Below are positions 6,416 to 14,457 of a stretch of 15,897 nucleotides of DNA, piece by piece. The position numbers and the translations under genes are program-made. How positions within the stretch are numbered: the stretch's first letter is position 1; each line of letters begins with the position of its first letter. The notes under the pieces were generated by a model. That model searched no databases, was not told the origin of the DNA, and saw only the letters and a list, made by a program, of their open reading frames with translations. This DNA is from an uncultured Eubacteriales bacterium (GTDB lineage: Bacteria; Bacillota; Clostridia; Christensenellales; Borkfalkiaceae). The DNA lies in NCBI GenBank assembly GCA_905210545.1, contig CAJLXC010000035.1, positions 1 through 15,897 of the forward strand, read 5' to 3'.

Positions 6416-7360
6416 TCAGTTTGCTTCGGGATTCAACGGACCCGCAAGCTCTTTAAGGAAGAACAGCTTGCCGGGAAGCGTCGGAATATAAGAAGAAGTG
6501 ATAAATCTCGTAGGTCCGTAACGAAGCGTCATCCAGAGGCTCATGCCCTGCCACTGCATCCCGCGGGAAAGCGCGCCGTCCGCGCCGCCTATCGCGTAAT
6601 CCGCGGAGAACATAAGCTTGGGTCCCATCGTGTTGGCTCTGCACGGAACGAGAGTGGTTCTCGACTTGAATGAAGTGATGGCGTTCTGTTCGATCGTGAG
6701 CGGGTGAAGCTTTACCGCTACTCTGTAAGGCTGATCGAGCCATTCCTTATCGGTGGCGAATTCCGCGCCGATAGTCGGCTCCCAGAAAGCGATATGACAC
6801 ATTCTGCCTATGCCGTAAACGAGAACGAGCTTTGCGCCTTCCGCTTTGAGCTTTGCAATCTTTTCGGGATAAGAAGGAAGATTGTCTTTCGTGGCAAAAT
6901 TTCTGTGATCCTTGGGAACGGTTTTGTCGCCCAGCGGGTTATAGAAAGCCGTTTCCATAGCGTTCTGAAAAGACGCTTCGCCCGTGATGGTATTGCCGTC
7001 TTTATCCGCCCATTCGTCCATATTGAAGCACCACACGTTTTTGCAGTCTTCGTTCCATTCTTTCAAGAAATACACCGCCCATTTATACATTCCCATAGGT
7101 CCTACGGGAAGAATAAAAATAAGCTTTCTCTTTTCGGCGTTGGCTTTTCTTATTTCGTTGGCGATTTCGTGACCCATTTTCACGTCGAACTCCGCGACGT
7201 CTTTACACTCGACGGGCGCGAAGTCTTTATTCCAGAAACTCTGTCTGTCCGTTATCGATTCGGGCGCGTTGGCGCAGCACTCGTCGATTTTTTTCATATC
7301 CCAGCCTTTGGGATAAAACCCTTCCAAAAGGCTGCCTTCTACCGTTGAATTGAAATCCAT
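6416..7360 (-). CDS. NagB-like (glucosamine-6-phosphate isomerase/deaminase family) protein, altered active site
   Basis: Member of the NagB/RpiA/6-phosphogluconolactonase fold, 314 residues from the preferred start at 7360; the ATG at 7366 is only two bases from GGAG, whereas 7360 is eight away. [12 protein letters not shown] (about 85-96) takes the place of the NagB phosphate loop. CFNMDEWAD (111-119) corresponds to the LDEY motif with the catalytic Asp. [13 protein letters not shown] (183-195) corresponds to the family GIGxDGHIAFNEP. The His and Glu are kept, but the ring-opening Asp is Met187 and the Gly is Cys188. It also has about 45 extra N-terminal residues. Family membership is firm, but classic glucosamine-6-phosphate deaminase activity is doubtful. 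A PIG-L deacetylase upstream supports an amino-sugar link. Confidence 0.8.
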   Translation of the reverse strand: MDFNSTVEGSLLEGFYPKGWDMKKIDECCANAPESITDRQSFWNKDFAPVECKDVAEFDVKMGHEIANEIRKANAEKRKLIFILPVGPMGMYKWAVYFLKEWNEDCKNVWCFNMDEWADKDGNTITGEASFQNAMETAFYNPLGDKTVPKDHRNFATKDNLPSYPEKIAKLKAEGAKLVLVYGIGRMCHIAFWEPTIGAEFATDKEWLDQPYRVAVKLHPLTIEQNAITSFKSRTTLVPCRANTMGPKLMFSADYAIGGADGALSRGMQWQGMSLWMTLRYGPTRFITSSYIPTLPGKLFFLKELAGPLNPEAN

Positions 7361-7418
7361 AATCATATCTCCTTTAATTTAACTTTTATTTTTCAGTCCT
7401 GCGACTTTTTGTTTTATC

Positions 7419-7583
7419 TTAAAGTTTTTTATCGTCGTCGTAGATTTTTTCTACGACCTTCTGCACGTGAACGGCTTCCGACCTGTCCATAAGAGCGACT
7501 ATAACGTTGTCTTTATCCTTGAGTATCGCGGGTATAGTCCTTCTGTCGGCTATTCCGCCCGCGCCTATCACACACCATTTCAT
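7419..7583 (-). pseudogene. N-terminal remnant of a Gfo/Idh/MocA-family oxidoreductase
   Basis: A 54-residue open frame begins MKWCVIGAGGIADRRTIPAI, the start of a Gfo/Idh/MocA NAD(P)-dependent sugar dehydrogenase, with the Rossmann motif GAGGIA at 7-12. The product ends KKL after one beta-alpha-beta unit, where the family normally has about 330-380 residues. It has a proper ribosome-binding site (GAGGAG, nine bases before ATG) and lies 18 bases after the PIG-L stop and 58 bases before the NagB-like start. No room is left for the missing part. It is most likely a deletion remnant still translated, or a small protein reused for another role. Confidence 0.7.
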
Positions 7584-7601
7584 ATATTTTATCTCCTCTT
7601 A

Positions 7602-8306
7602 TTACGGCAACAAACGCTTCGTAGTGCCTTTTAAATAAGCCTTGCAAAGCTTAAAACCTTCCGCGTATTCCGCGCCGCACTGATACCCGCGATAACGCGA
7701 ACACGTTCTCACCATATCGGGAAAGTCTATATGGTCGTGATCTCTCATCCATACTATCTGACTTTCGTGACAGTTAAGCATTTTAATTTTAAGGTCTATT
7801 TCGTCCGTAATGTCCACAAACTCTTCCGGCACGAAGTTCACCCCCGCGAGAGTGTCCATATAATATATAGGCACGAGCTTTGCGGGTTTATCCGTTTTGG
7901 GCGGATAGTTAGGGAGCGTTGCCGCGAACGACGCGTCGAACACGAGCCGCGACACCGCGGTATGATCGGGCATATAATCGTCGGGATTATGCGTGATGAT
8001 AACGTCCGGATCGGCGTATCTTATCACTTCTACCATTTTATCTCTCGCCGCTCTGTTGTTGTCGAATATATCGAGGTCGTCAAACCCGCCGTAGATAACT
8101 TCTATCCCCGCGAGCGCGCCCGCTTTTTTCGCTTCTTCCGCACGCATTACTTTAAGCTTATCCGGCGGAATGATAACGTGTCCCAGATCGCCGCTCGAAG
8201 TATGGCAAACGATAACCTTATCGCCGCGCTTGACGCATTTTGCGAGAGTGCCGGAACAAGCGATTTCTACGTCGTCCGGATGACAACCGACAGCTAATAT
8301 TCTCAT
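7602..8306 (-). CDS. PIG-L family zinc-dependent N-deacetylase
   Basis: LmbE/PIG-L-fold deacetylase, 234 residues, a typical size. The motif HPDD is at 9-12, where His9 and Asp12 are expected zinc ligands and Asp11 the catalytic base. The second zinc His is His115 in DYMPDHTAVSR. The family removes acetyl groups from N-acetylglucosamine-containing compounds such as GlcNAc-PI, GlcNAc-inositol and diacetylchitobiose. No signal peptide is seen, so it acts in the cytoplasm. It is the first gene of the minus-strand sugar cassette and divergent from the AraC regulator. The exact N-acetyl sugar is unknown. Confidence 0.85.
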   Translation of the reverse strand: MRILAVGCHPDDVEIACSGTLAKCVKRGDKVIVCHTSSGDLGHVIIPPDKLKVMRAEEAKKAGALAGIEVIYGGFDDLDIFDNNRAARDKMVEVIRYADPDVIITHNPDDYMPDHTAVSRLVFDASFAATLPNYPPKTDKPAKLVPIYYMDTLAGVNFVPEEFVDITDEIDLKIKMLNCHESQIVWMRDHDHIDFPDMVRTCSRYRGYQCGAEYAEGFKLCKAYLKGTTKRLLP

Positions 8307-8343
8307 ATTGCAATAAAATCTCCTTCTTATATTTTACGGTAAA

Positions 8344-8366
8344 ATTGTAGCACCCTTTTTTATAAA
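8344..8366 (-). promoter_or_regulatory. Probable activator-dependent promoter of the PIG-L/sugar cassette
   Basis: On the minus strand TACAAT (8349-8344) is a good -10, about 40 bases before the PIG-L start. At 17 bases upstream the -35 position reads TATCAT, which is far from TTGACA. A strong -10 with a poor -35 next to a divergent AraC gene suggests that the regulator activates it. That link is inference. Confidence 0.5.
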
Positions 8367-8430
8367 ATGATATACACCGCGATAGACAAAAAGAGTAAAA
8401 AAATACACTGCATAATCTTACTAAAAAATA

Positions 8431-8459
8431 TTGACAGACGGAGCGGAAAGGTTTATACT
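8431..8459 (+). promoter_or_regulatory. Promoter of the AraC-family regulator
   Basis: TTGACA (8431-8436), a 17-base spacer and TATACT (8454-8459) form a near-consensus promoter. It lies just before the GGAGAGAAGG ribosome-binding site and the ATG at 8478. This shows that an in-frame upstream ATG at 8367 is not the real start. Confidence 0.8.
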
Positions 8460-8477
8460 TTTTACGGAGAGAAGGCG

Positions 8478-9371
8478 ATGGAAATAAAGTATTACAAACA
8501 CAAACTCGAAAAGCTGCTCGTCGTGGACGAAGTGGTGACGATACATTATTTCGAGTTTGACAAAAACTATAAAAACGACGGAGAAACCCACGATTTCTGG
8601 GAACTCGTTTACGCCGACAAAGAAAGCCTTACCGCGCGGTCGGACGATAAAACGATTGTGATAGAACAAGGCGAAATGCTGTTTCACAAGCCAAACGAGT
8701 TTCATTCGCTGTCCGCAAACGGGCAGTCCGCGCCTAACGTTTTTATTATGTCGTTCGTATGCAAAAGCCGCGCGATGCGTTTTTTCGAAAACAAAAAGAT
8801 CCGGCTGGACAAATCTCTCGTCAAATTTATTTATTTTATTATAGAAGAAAGCAAAAAGACCTTTAATCTTCCGTACTCCAACCCGGAACTCAAAAAAATG
8901 GAGTTTCTGCCCCGCCCCGCGCTCGGCGGTCAGCAGCTTATGGAAAACTTTCTCGAAATTCTGCTTATCAGCATTATGCGCGACGAAACGGAAAAAGAAA
9001 ACCCTGACGTGGTTTTCTTGCCTGAAGAAGAGTTCGGCGGGAGAATCTCGCAAAGCGTTATACGCGTGCTTAACGATAAAGTAGACGAAAAGCTGTGCGT
9101 TCAGGATATCTGCGACAAGTTAAACTACAACAAGTCTTATATTTTCAGACAATTCAAAAAAGACACGGGCAGCACCATTATGGTGTATTTCACGCGGCTG
9201 AAAATAGAAAAAGCCAAAAAGCTCCTGCGCGAAACGAAAATGAACGTAACGCAGATTTCCGACTCGCTTTCTTTCGACACGCCCAACTATTTTACTAAAA
9301 CGTTCAAAAAGGTGACGGGCGTTTCGCCGCTTAAATACAAAAGAATTTACGTCAGCCGCTCCGCGCGGTAA
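8478..9371 (+). CDS. AraC/XylS-family transcriptional regulator with cupin sensor domain
   Basis: DNA-binding regulator of 297 residues. The N-terminal half carries the cupin-like ligand-binding pattern of AraC proteins: a THDFWELVYAD segment near residues 38-48, then IEQGEMLFHKPNEFHSL (62-78). The C-terminal ~100 residues hold two helix-turn-helix units: LCVQDICDKLNYNKSYIFRQFKKDTG and then VTQISDSLSFDTPNYFTKTFKKVTGVSPLKYK, the AraC family signature. It is divergent from the sugar cassette and is likely to activate it in response to a sugar. The start at 8478 is chosen because a promoter and ribosome-binding site lie directly upstream. Confidence 0.9.
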   Translation: MEIKYYKHKLEKLLVVDEVVTIHYFEFDKNYKNDGETHDFWELVYADKESLTARSDDKTIVIEQGEMLFHKPNEFHSLSANGQSAPNVFIMSFVCKSRAMRFFENKKIRLDKSLVKFIYFIIEESKKTFNLPYSNPELKKMEFLPRPALGGQQLMENFLEILLISIMRDETEKENPDVVFLPEEEFGGRISQSVIRVLNDKVDEKLCVQDICDKLNYNKSYIFRQFKKDTGSTIMVYFTRLKIEKAKKLLRETKMNVTQISDSLSFDTPNYFTKTFKKVTGVSPLKYKRIYVSRSAR

Positions 9372-9384
9372 AAGGGACAATCAT

Positions 9385-10212
9385 ATGTTAGACGGATTTG
9401 ATTATAAAGAACCCGCCTGCTCGCTCTGCGGCGGCAAAGATTTTTATTCTCCCGACAAGGACGCGCCGTCCGGACGGATACCCGTTATGAGAATTATAGA
9501 AAAGCTGGACGGGTTTTTAAACAGAAACGACACGGAAAGCGCGAGAGCGCATCTCGTTTACTGGAAAAAAGAAGCGGAAGCCTTGCGCGACAGGCAAGGC
9601 GAGCTTGCCGTTACCGACGAGCTTATCGGTTTTTACAGAAAAGCGGGCGAAAAAGACGCCGCGCTCGCCGCATGCGCCCGCGCGGACGAGCTTATCGCGG
9701 AGCTCGGCTTAAACGACACGGTTTCCGCGGCAACGATAACGCTTAATATAGCGACGGCGTATAAAGCGTTCGGTATGTCCGAAAAAGCCGTTCCCCTCTA
9801 CGAAAAAACGGAAAGCGTTTATAAAAAGCATCTCCCGCCCGAAGATCCGCTGTTTGCGGGATTATATAACAACGAGGCTTTGGCTCTTGCCGACTTAAAA
9901 CGGTACGAAGAAGCGGAAGCTCTCTATAAAAAAGCGATTTCCCTCACGGAAAAAACCGAAAACGGCGCGCCCGACCGAGCGATTTCTTATATCAATCTCG
10001 CGCAAGTCTACGAAGCGCAGCAAAAACCCAAAACGCTTATTACCGACTGTATGTACAAGGCTTATGAACTTTTATCGGACGAAAGCGTTCTGCAAAACGG
10101 TTATCTCGCTTTCGTTCTTTCCAAATGCTACCCCGCGTTTGCTCGGTACGGTTACGACGTCATCGCAAAAGAACTGAAAGAAAAATCGGAGAAACTTTAT
10201 GAACGGTCTTGA
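9385..10212 (+). CDS. Tetratricopeptide-repeat protein
   Basis: 275 residues with TPR-type helix pairs from about residue 60 to 225. The clearest is ALADLKRYEEAEALYKKAIS, preceded by AYKAFGMSEKAVPLYEKTE. The N-terminus has a Cys pair CSLC (12-15) that might bind a metal. The ribosome-binding site AAGGGAC is six bases upstream. The gene starts 13 bases after the AraC stop and overlaps the next gene by 14 bases, so the three are one transcript. TPR proteins act as protein-binding scaffolds; the obvious partner here is the DUF4037 protein. No enzymatic motif is seen. Confidence 0.8.
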   Translation: MLDGFDYKEPACSLCGGKDFYSPDKDAPSGRIPVMRIIEKLDGFLNRNDTESARAHLVYWKKEAEALRDRQGELAVTDELIGFYRKAGEKDAALAACARADELIAELGLNDTVSAATITLNIATAYKAFGMSEKAVPLYEKTESVYKKHLPPEDPLFAGLYNNEALALADLKRYEEAEALYKKAISLTEKTENGAPDRAISYINLAQVYEAQQKPKTLITDCMYKAYELLSDESVLQNGYLAFVLSKCYPAFARYGYDVIAKELKEKSEKLYERS

Positions 10213-11137
10213 AATTTCCAAGCGGTTTTATCTCGAATACGGCGAAAAAGCGATAGCGGAAAATTTTCCCGAATATAAAGACAGAATCGCCGTCGGACTT
10301 GCCGGAGAAGGGAGCGAATGCCTCGGTTACGACGACGATATTTCGCGCGACCACGACTTTGACGCGGGATTTTGCCTGTGGATTACAGACGAAGACGAAA
10401 AGGAAATCGGCTTTAAATTAGAACGTCTTTACGCTAATCTTCCCAAAGAATTTATGGGGGTTAAACGTAACGCCGTTTCGCCCGCCGGCGGCAACCGCCG
10501 CGGGGTTATGACGATAGGCGGGTTTTACGGCAAATTTTTAGGAGCGGAAAACGCGCCCGATACTCTTGAACGGTGGCTTTATACCCCGCCCGCAATGCTT
10601 TTATCGGCTTGCAACGGAGAAGTATGGAAAGACGATCTCGGCATTTTTTCCGGAATCAGAAACGTTCTGTTAAAGGGCTATCCCGAAGACGTGAGAAAGA
10701 AAAAAACAGCCGCGCACGCCGCGCTTGCCGGACAGGCGGGGCAATACAACTATTCACGGCTTGTCGCCCGCGGAGAAACGGGTGCGGCGCAGCTCGCGAT
10801 ATTCGAGTTCGTAAAACACGCCGTTTCCATTGTGTACCTTTTAAATAATCGATACGAGCCGTTTTATAAATGGGCGTATAAAGGAATGCGGGATCTGCCC
10901 GTTCTTGCGGAAACGGAATTTTCTCTTTCCGGACTTACGGAACTCGGCAACTCCAAAAAGGAAGCCGAAGGAAAAGCAGAAATAATAGAAGACGTCGCCG
11001 CGGAACTTATTGCGGAAATGAGAAAGCAAGGTCTGTCGGACGCAACGTGCAATAACCTTGACACGCACGCGTATTCCGTGACGGACAAAATAAAAAACGC
11101 CGAGCTGCGCAATATGCACGTTATGGACGGCGTCTGA
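10199..11137 (+). CDS. DUF4037 nucleotidyltransferase-like protein
   Basis: 312 residues. The N-terminal GEGSECLGYDDDISRDHDFD (36-55) is the hallmark of DUF4037 proteins: a Gly-Ser pair followed by an Asp-His-Asp, which resembles the metal-binding GSxxxxxDxD core of the nucleotidyltransferase superfamily. The rest is largely helical. The substrate and role are unknown in the family as far as I know. The start overlaps the TPR gene by 14 bases, indicating coupled production, and a strong terminator follows. A regulatory or nucleotide-transfer function is possible but unproven. Confidence 0.8.
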   Translation: MNGLEISKRFYLEYGEKAIAENFPEYKDRIAVGLAGEGSECLGYDDDISRDHDFDAGFCLWITDEDEKEIGFKLERLYANLPKEFMGVKRNAVSPAGGNRRGVMTIGGFYGKFLGAENAPDTLERWLYTPPAMLLSACNGEVWKDDLGIFSGIRNVLLKGYPEDVRKKKTAAHAALAGQAGQYNYSRLVARGETGAAQLAIFEFVKHAVSIVYLLNNRYEPFYKWAYKGMRDLPVLAETEFSLSGLTELGNSKKEAEGKAEIIEDVAAELIAEMRKQGLSDATCNNLDTHAYSVTDKIKNAELRNMHVMDGV

Positions 11138-11156
11138 TAATGAAACGATATATGCA

Positions 11157-11207
11157 GATATGCCCGAATGTTCATAAGAACGTATGAACATTCGGGCATA
11201 TCTTTTT
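11157..11207 (+). terminator. Long intrinsic terminator after the DUF4037 gene
   Basis: A perfect 20-bp stem (arms 11157-11176 and 11183-11202) closes a 6-base loop and is followed by CTTTTTCTTT on the plus strand. On the minus strand no T run follows, so it works mainly for the AraC-TPR-DUF4037 transcript but also separates the convergent oxidoreductase operon. Confidence 0.9.
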
Positions 11208-11213
11208 CTTTGA

Positions 11214-11741
11214 TTAAAGGTTATAACCTATATTGATAGCGTTGAGGTTTTTGTCGTACAGTTCGGGGTGTTTTGCCGAAACGACTTTTTTCAAAGCCTC
11301 TTTAATGCTTTGCGTATCGAAGCCCGTTTCTTTAAGAATCTTACCCGTTATGATCATGTTGGCAAGCGTGGGCGTACCCGCGTCCGTCGCAAGCCGCGTT
11401 GCGGGAATATAAAACGTTTCTACGTCCGTTCTTAAAACCTTTCTCTCTATAAGCGTGCTGTCAACGAAAATTTTCGCGCCGACGGCTGCCGCTTTTTCCA
11501 ACTTATCCAAAGACGGAAGATTCATACACACGAGAATATCGGGTTTTGAAACTATGGGCGAGCCGACCGCTTCGTCGCTTATTATAACGCTGCAATTAGC
11601 CGTGCCGCCGCGCATTTCCGGTCCGTAAGACGGCAACCAGCTGACCTGTTTTCCGTTCATAAGTCCGTTATACGCAAGAAATTTACCCGCGAACAATACT
11701 CCTTGCCCGCCGAAACCGGTTATAAGTATCTGACTCGTCAT
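11214..11741 (-). CDS. vorC: 2-oxoacid:ferredoxin oxidoreductase, gamma subunit
   Basis: Gamma subunit of a four-part 2-oxoacid ferredoxin oxidoreductase, 175 residues. It opens with the family pattern ITGFGGQGVLFAGKFLA (7-23), followed by SWLPSYGPEMRGGTANCSVIIS (34-55), which identifies the POR/KOR/VOR gamma fold. The start lies one base after the beta-subunit stop. The gene closes the operon, and no minus-strand T-run terminator is obvious beyond it. The choice of VOR over KOR rests on the alpha subunit and the ilvE neighbour. Confidence 0.88.
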   Translation of the reverse strand: MTSQILITGFGGQGVLFAGKFLAYNGLMNGKQVSWLPSYGPEMRGGTANCSVIISDEAVGSPIVSKPDILVCMNLPSLDKLEKAAAVGAKIFVDSTLIERKVLRTDVETFYIPATRLATDAGTPTLANMIITGKILKETGFDTQSIKEALKKVVSAKHPELYDKNLNAINIGYNL

Positions 11742-11742
11742 A

Positions 11743-12489
11743 TCACTTATTCTCCTTTTCTTTATCCTTATACACGCCGAGCGGATAATACGGAATCATA
11801 TTTTCGTCTATCCATTTAAGGGCGTTTACGGGCGTCATGCCCCAGTTGGTGGGACAGGACGAAATGACTTCTACGAGCGAAAAGCCCTTGCCGTTCACCT
11901 GATTCGTAAACGCGCGTTTAATCGCTTTTTTCGCCGCAAGAACGTTTTTGACGTTGTTTACCGCAACGCGTTCTATATAATAAGGCGCGTCCAGCGCGGA
12001 AAGCAATTCGCATACTCTTATGGGATATCCGACGGTTTTTACGTCTCTGCCGTAAGGCGAAGTCTGCGTTACCTGCCCGGGAAGCGACGTGGGAGCCATT
12101 TGCCCGCCCGTCATTCCGTATATCGCGTTGTTGACGAATATGACCGTAATGTTTTCGTTACGGGTGGCGGCGTGTACCGTTTCCGCCATACCGATGGAAG
12201 CGAGATCTCCGTCGCCCTGATAAGTGAAAACTATATTGTCGGGCATGGCGCGTTTAAGTCCCGTGGCGACCGCGGGCGCTCTGCCGTGAGCGGCTTCTAC
12301 CATATCGCAGGTGAAATAGTCGTACGCCATAACCGAGCAACCGACCGGCGCGACGCCTATCGTTTTGCCGTCTATACCGAGATCGTCTATCGCTTCCGCG
12401 ACTAATCTGTGAATTATACCGTGGGTGCAGCCGGGGCAATAATGCAACGGCGCGTCCGTCAACGCTTTGGGTTTTTCAAAAACTATCAT
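11743..12489 (-). CDS. vorA: 2-oxoacid:ferredoxin oxidoreductase, beta (TPP-binding) subunit
   Basis: The thiamine-pyrophosphate-binding subunit, 248 residues. CPGCTHG at 18-24 is the usual N-terminal cysteine motif of the KOR/VOR beta subunit. The TPP motif is GDGD (92-95) ending in NN (120-121), followed by [24 protein letters not shown] (48-59) also fits the family. It decarboxylates the 2-oxo acid and passes electrons towards ferredoxin. The start codon overlaps the alpha-subunit stop by one base. The C-terminal [12 protein letters not shown] is the usual ending region. Confidence 0.9.
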   Translation of the reverse strand: MIVFEKPKALTDAPLHYCPGCTHGIIHRLVAEAIDDLGIDGKTIGVAPVGCSVMAYDYFTCDMVEAAHGRAPAVATGLKRAMPDNIVFTYQGDGDLASIGMAETVHAATRNENITVIFVNNAIYGMTGGQMAPTSLPGQVTQTSPYGRDVKTVGYPIRVCELLSALDAPYYIERVAVNNVKNVLAAKKAIKRAFTNQVNGKGFSLVEVISSCPTNWGMTPVNALKWIDENMIPYYPLGVYKDKEKENK

Positions 12490-13550
12490 TACTCTTTACC
12501 TCCTGCCGCTTTTACTATGGAATCCAGAACCTGCTCCGGCGAAGGAATCATTCCTCCCGCGCGGTTGCACAGATATACGGGGCGGGAACAACGGATAGCG
12601 AGCTCAACGTCTTCTATCATCTGCCCCATAGAAAGCTCTACCGAAACGAACGCTTTGGCTTTTTGAGAAGCGTTAAACAACGCCTTTTTCGGGAACGGCC
12701 ATAGCGTTATCGGTCTTATCAGTCCCGCCTTGATTCCTTTTTCTCTCGCCGCTCTGACGGCGTTTTTGGAAACTCTCGCCGCGATGCCGAACGCTACTAC
12801 GATTACTTCCGCGTCGTCCGTCATAAACTCTTCGTATTCCGTTTCGTTTTCTTCTATCTTTTTATATTTTTCAAATCTCTCGAAGTTGGTTTTTTCGAGC
12901 TTTTCGGGATCGAGATAGAGAGAATTGATTATGTTGTGCTTGCGCTCGCCTTTAGTACCCGTCACAGCCCACGGCTTTCCGATTTTTTCGGTAGTCGGCG
13001 CGGGAAGAGAAACGGGTTCCATCATCTGCCCCATCGTGCCGTCTGCAAGAAGCATAACGGGCATACGATATTTATCCGCGAGATCGAACGCTTTTACGGT
13101 GAGATCCGCCATTTCCTGCACGGAAGCGGGAGCGAGAACTATCAGATGATAGTCGCCGTGGCCGCCGCCCTTCGTCGCCTGAAAATAATCCGACTGCGAC
13201 GGCTGAATTCCGCCGAGTCCGGGGCCGCCGCGCTGAACGTTGACGATGAGCGCGGGCAGATCCGCGCCGGCTATGTATGATATTCCTTCCTGTTTAAGAG
13301 ATATTCCGGGGCTTGACGAAGAAGTCATAACGCGGAAACCCGCGCCCGCGACTCCGTAAACCATATTGATGGCAGAAATCTCGCTTTCCGCCTGTAAAAA
13401 CGTTCCGCCGATTTTGGGCATACGCTTGGACATATACGCGGCGACTTCAGTCTGCGGAGTTATGGGGTACCCGAAATAATGTCTGCAACCCGCGGCGATG
13501 GCGGCTTCCGCAATCGCTTCGTTGCCTTTCATAAGAACTTTATCGGTCAT
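12489..13550 (-). CDS. vorB: 2-oxoacid:ferredoxin oxidoreductase, alpha subunit (VorB-like)
   Basis: Alpha subunit, 353 residues. It begins [20 protein letters not shown] and contains [14 protein letters not shown] and [19 protein letters not shown], then [20 protein letters not shown] and [19 protein letters not shown]. This pattern is the one usually labelled 3-methyl-2-oxobutanoate dehydrogenase VorB in Clostridia, so branched-chain 2-oxo acids are the likely substrates. The nearby ilvE gene, which makes these 2-oxo acids, supports that. A broad or 2-oxoglutarate specificity cannot be excluded. It lies 12 bases after the ferredoxin gene. Confidence 0.88.
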   Translation of the reverse strand: MTDKVLMKGNEAIAEAAIAAGCRHYFGYPITPQTEVAAYMSKRMPKIGGTFLQAESEISAINMVYGVAGAGFRVMTSSSSPGISLKQEGISYIAGADLPALIVNVQRGGPGLGGIQPSQSDYFQATKGGGHGDYHLIVLAPASVQEMADLTVKAFDLADKYRMPVMLLADGTMGQMMEPVSLPAPTTEKIGKPWAVTGTKGERKHNIINSLYLDPEKLEKTNFERFEKYKKIEENETEYEEFMTDDAEVIVVAFGIAARVSKNAVRAAREKGIKAGLIRPITLWPFPKKALFNASQKAKAFVSVELSMGQMIEDVELAIRCSRPVYLCNRAGGMIPSPEQVLDSIVKAAGGKE

Positions 13551-13562
13551 TTTGTTTCTCCT

Positions 13563-13769
13563 TTATTTTTCTACCGTAATAACGCAATCGGGACACATAG
13601 TCGCGCAGAACGCGCAACCGATGCAGTCTTCGGCTTTGGTTACTTTTGCGGGCGAATGCCCTTTACGGTTTATTTTTTCTTTATCGATTTCTATGATATG
13701 CTTAGGACAGGCGGTAACGCAAAGCCCGCAACCCTTGCACAGATCTTCGTTAAAAGTTACTTTTGCCAT
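13563..13769 (-). CDS. vorD: Ferredoxin-type delta subunit of the 2-oxoacid oxidoreductase (2x[4Fe-4S])
   Basis: A 68-residue iron-sulfur protein. Cluster motif 1 is Cys11, Cys14, Cys17 and Cys21; motif 2 is Cys49, Cys52, Cys55 and Cys59, with an extra Cys62. This is the bacterial-type two [4Fe-4S] arrangement of the delta subunit that carries electrons out of the oxidoreductase. The start at 13769 is chosen because AAAGGAG lies just upstream and because the upstream extension of the frame lies within the next gene. It is first of the four oxidoreductase genes. Confidence 0.92.
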   Translation of the reverse strand: MAKVTFNEDLCKGCGLCVTACPKHIIEIDKEKINRKGHSPAKVTKAEDCIGCAFCATMCPDCVITVEK

Positions 13770-13770
13770 T

Positions 13771-14457
13771 TCATTCTCCTTTAATTTCAAAATATTTTTC
13801 TTCGAGTCCGATCGGATACGCGCCGACGATTTTTTCCGCGATTTTCTTTTCCGCAACGGTTGCGATAACGGGCAAGCCGGAAAGCTCCGAAAGTTTTTCC
13901 GCTTCTTTCCTCGTGGCAAGCACCGTTTCTAAAGTGGTTTCTTCCGCCACGTTGGAATTGTTTATTATCGCGGTGAAAGGGATTTTCCCCGCGGCTTCTA
14001 TCTCGCGCATAACCTCGAGAGCGGCTTCCGCCGAGCGCGTAAGCGGGCGATAAAAATTCGCGACGAAAATCATTTCGTAATCGTTTTCTTCAAGGATATC
14101 GGGCGCGTATCTGCCGAGCGCGAGCGCGCCGCGGTCGTCGCCGCCGATATCCAGCACGACTTTGCGCGACTTATCGCAGACCGCGCCGTAAATCTCTTTA
14201 GGCAGCGCGGGCAAATCCACGTTGGAATTAGCGTATGCGGGGAACACCGTTTCTACCCCCGCGGCTTTAAGGCGTTTCGCGCTGTCTTTGGTTCTGAAAT
14301 ACGGGTTTACTATATCCAGATCCACTATAACGCAGTCGTCGCCGTTCTTTTTGACGTCTATCGCGTAACTTACCGCTATATTCGTTTTGCCGCTTCCGTA
14401 ATGTCCGGAAAAAAGCGTAACGCGTTTTACGGGAACGGAAAAGCCGTTCAGTCGCAT
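13771..14457 (-). CDS. P-loop ATPase, ParA/MinD-like, linked to oxidoreductase
   Basis: 228 residues with a Walker A motif GHYGSGKT (18-25), then VIVDLDIVNPYFRT, resembling the switch region of ParA/MinD-type SIMIBI ATPases, and VVLDIGGDDRGALALGRY as a probable Walker B region. It lacks a DNA-binding domain. It sits between ilvE (10-base overlap) and the ferredoxin gene (1-base gap), a position often held by such ATPases beside KOR/VOR genes in Clostridia. A role in cofactor or Fe-S assembly of the complex is possible but is inference. Plasmid partition is unlikely given the context. Confidence 0.75.
   Translation of the reverse strand: MRLNGFSVPVKRVTLFSGHYGSGKTNIAVSYAIDVKKNGDDCVIVDLDIVNPYFRTKDSAKRLKAAGVETVFPAYANSNVDLPALPKEIYGAVCDKSRKVVLDIGGDDRGALALGRYAPDILEENDYEMIFVANFYRPLTRSAEAALEVMREIEAAGKIPFTAIINNSNVAEETTLETVLATRKEAEKLSELSGLPVIATVAEKKIAEKIVGAYPIGLEEKYFEIKGE

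Noticed and set aside
8367..8477. AraC regulator starting at the ATG at 8367
   Set aside because: A near-consensus promoter (8431-8459) lies inside the extension, and the ATG at 8478 has a good ribosome-binding site and gives a normal N-terminus.
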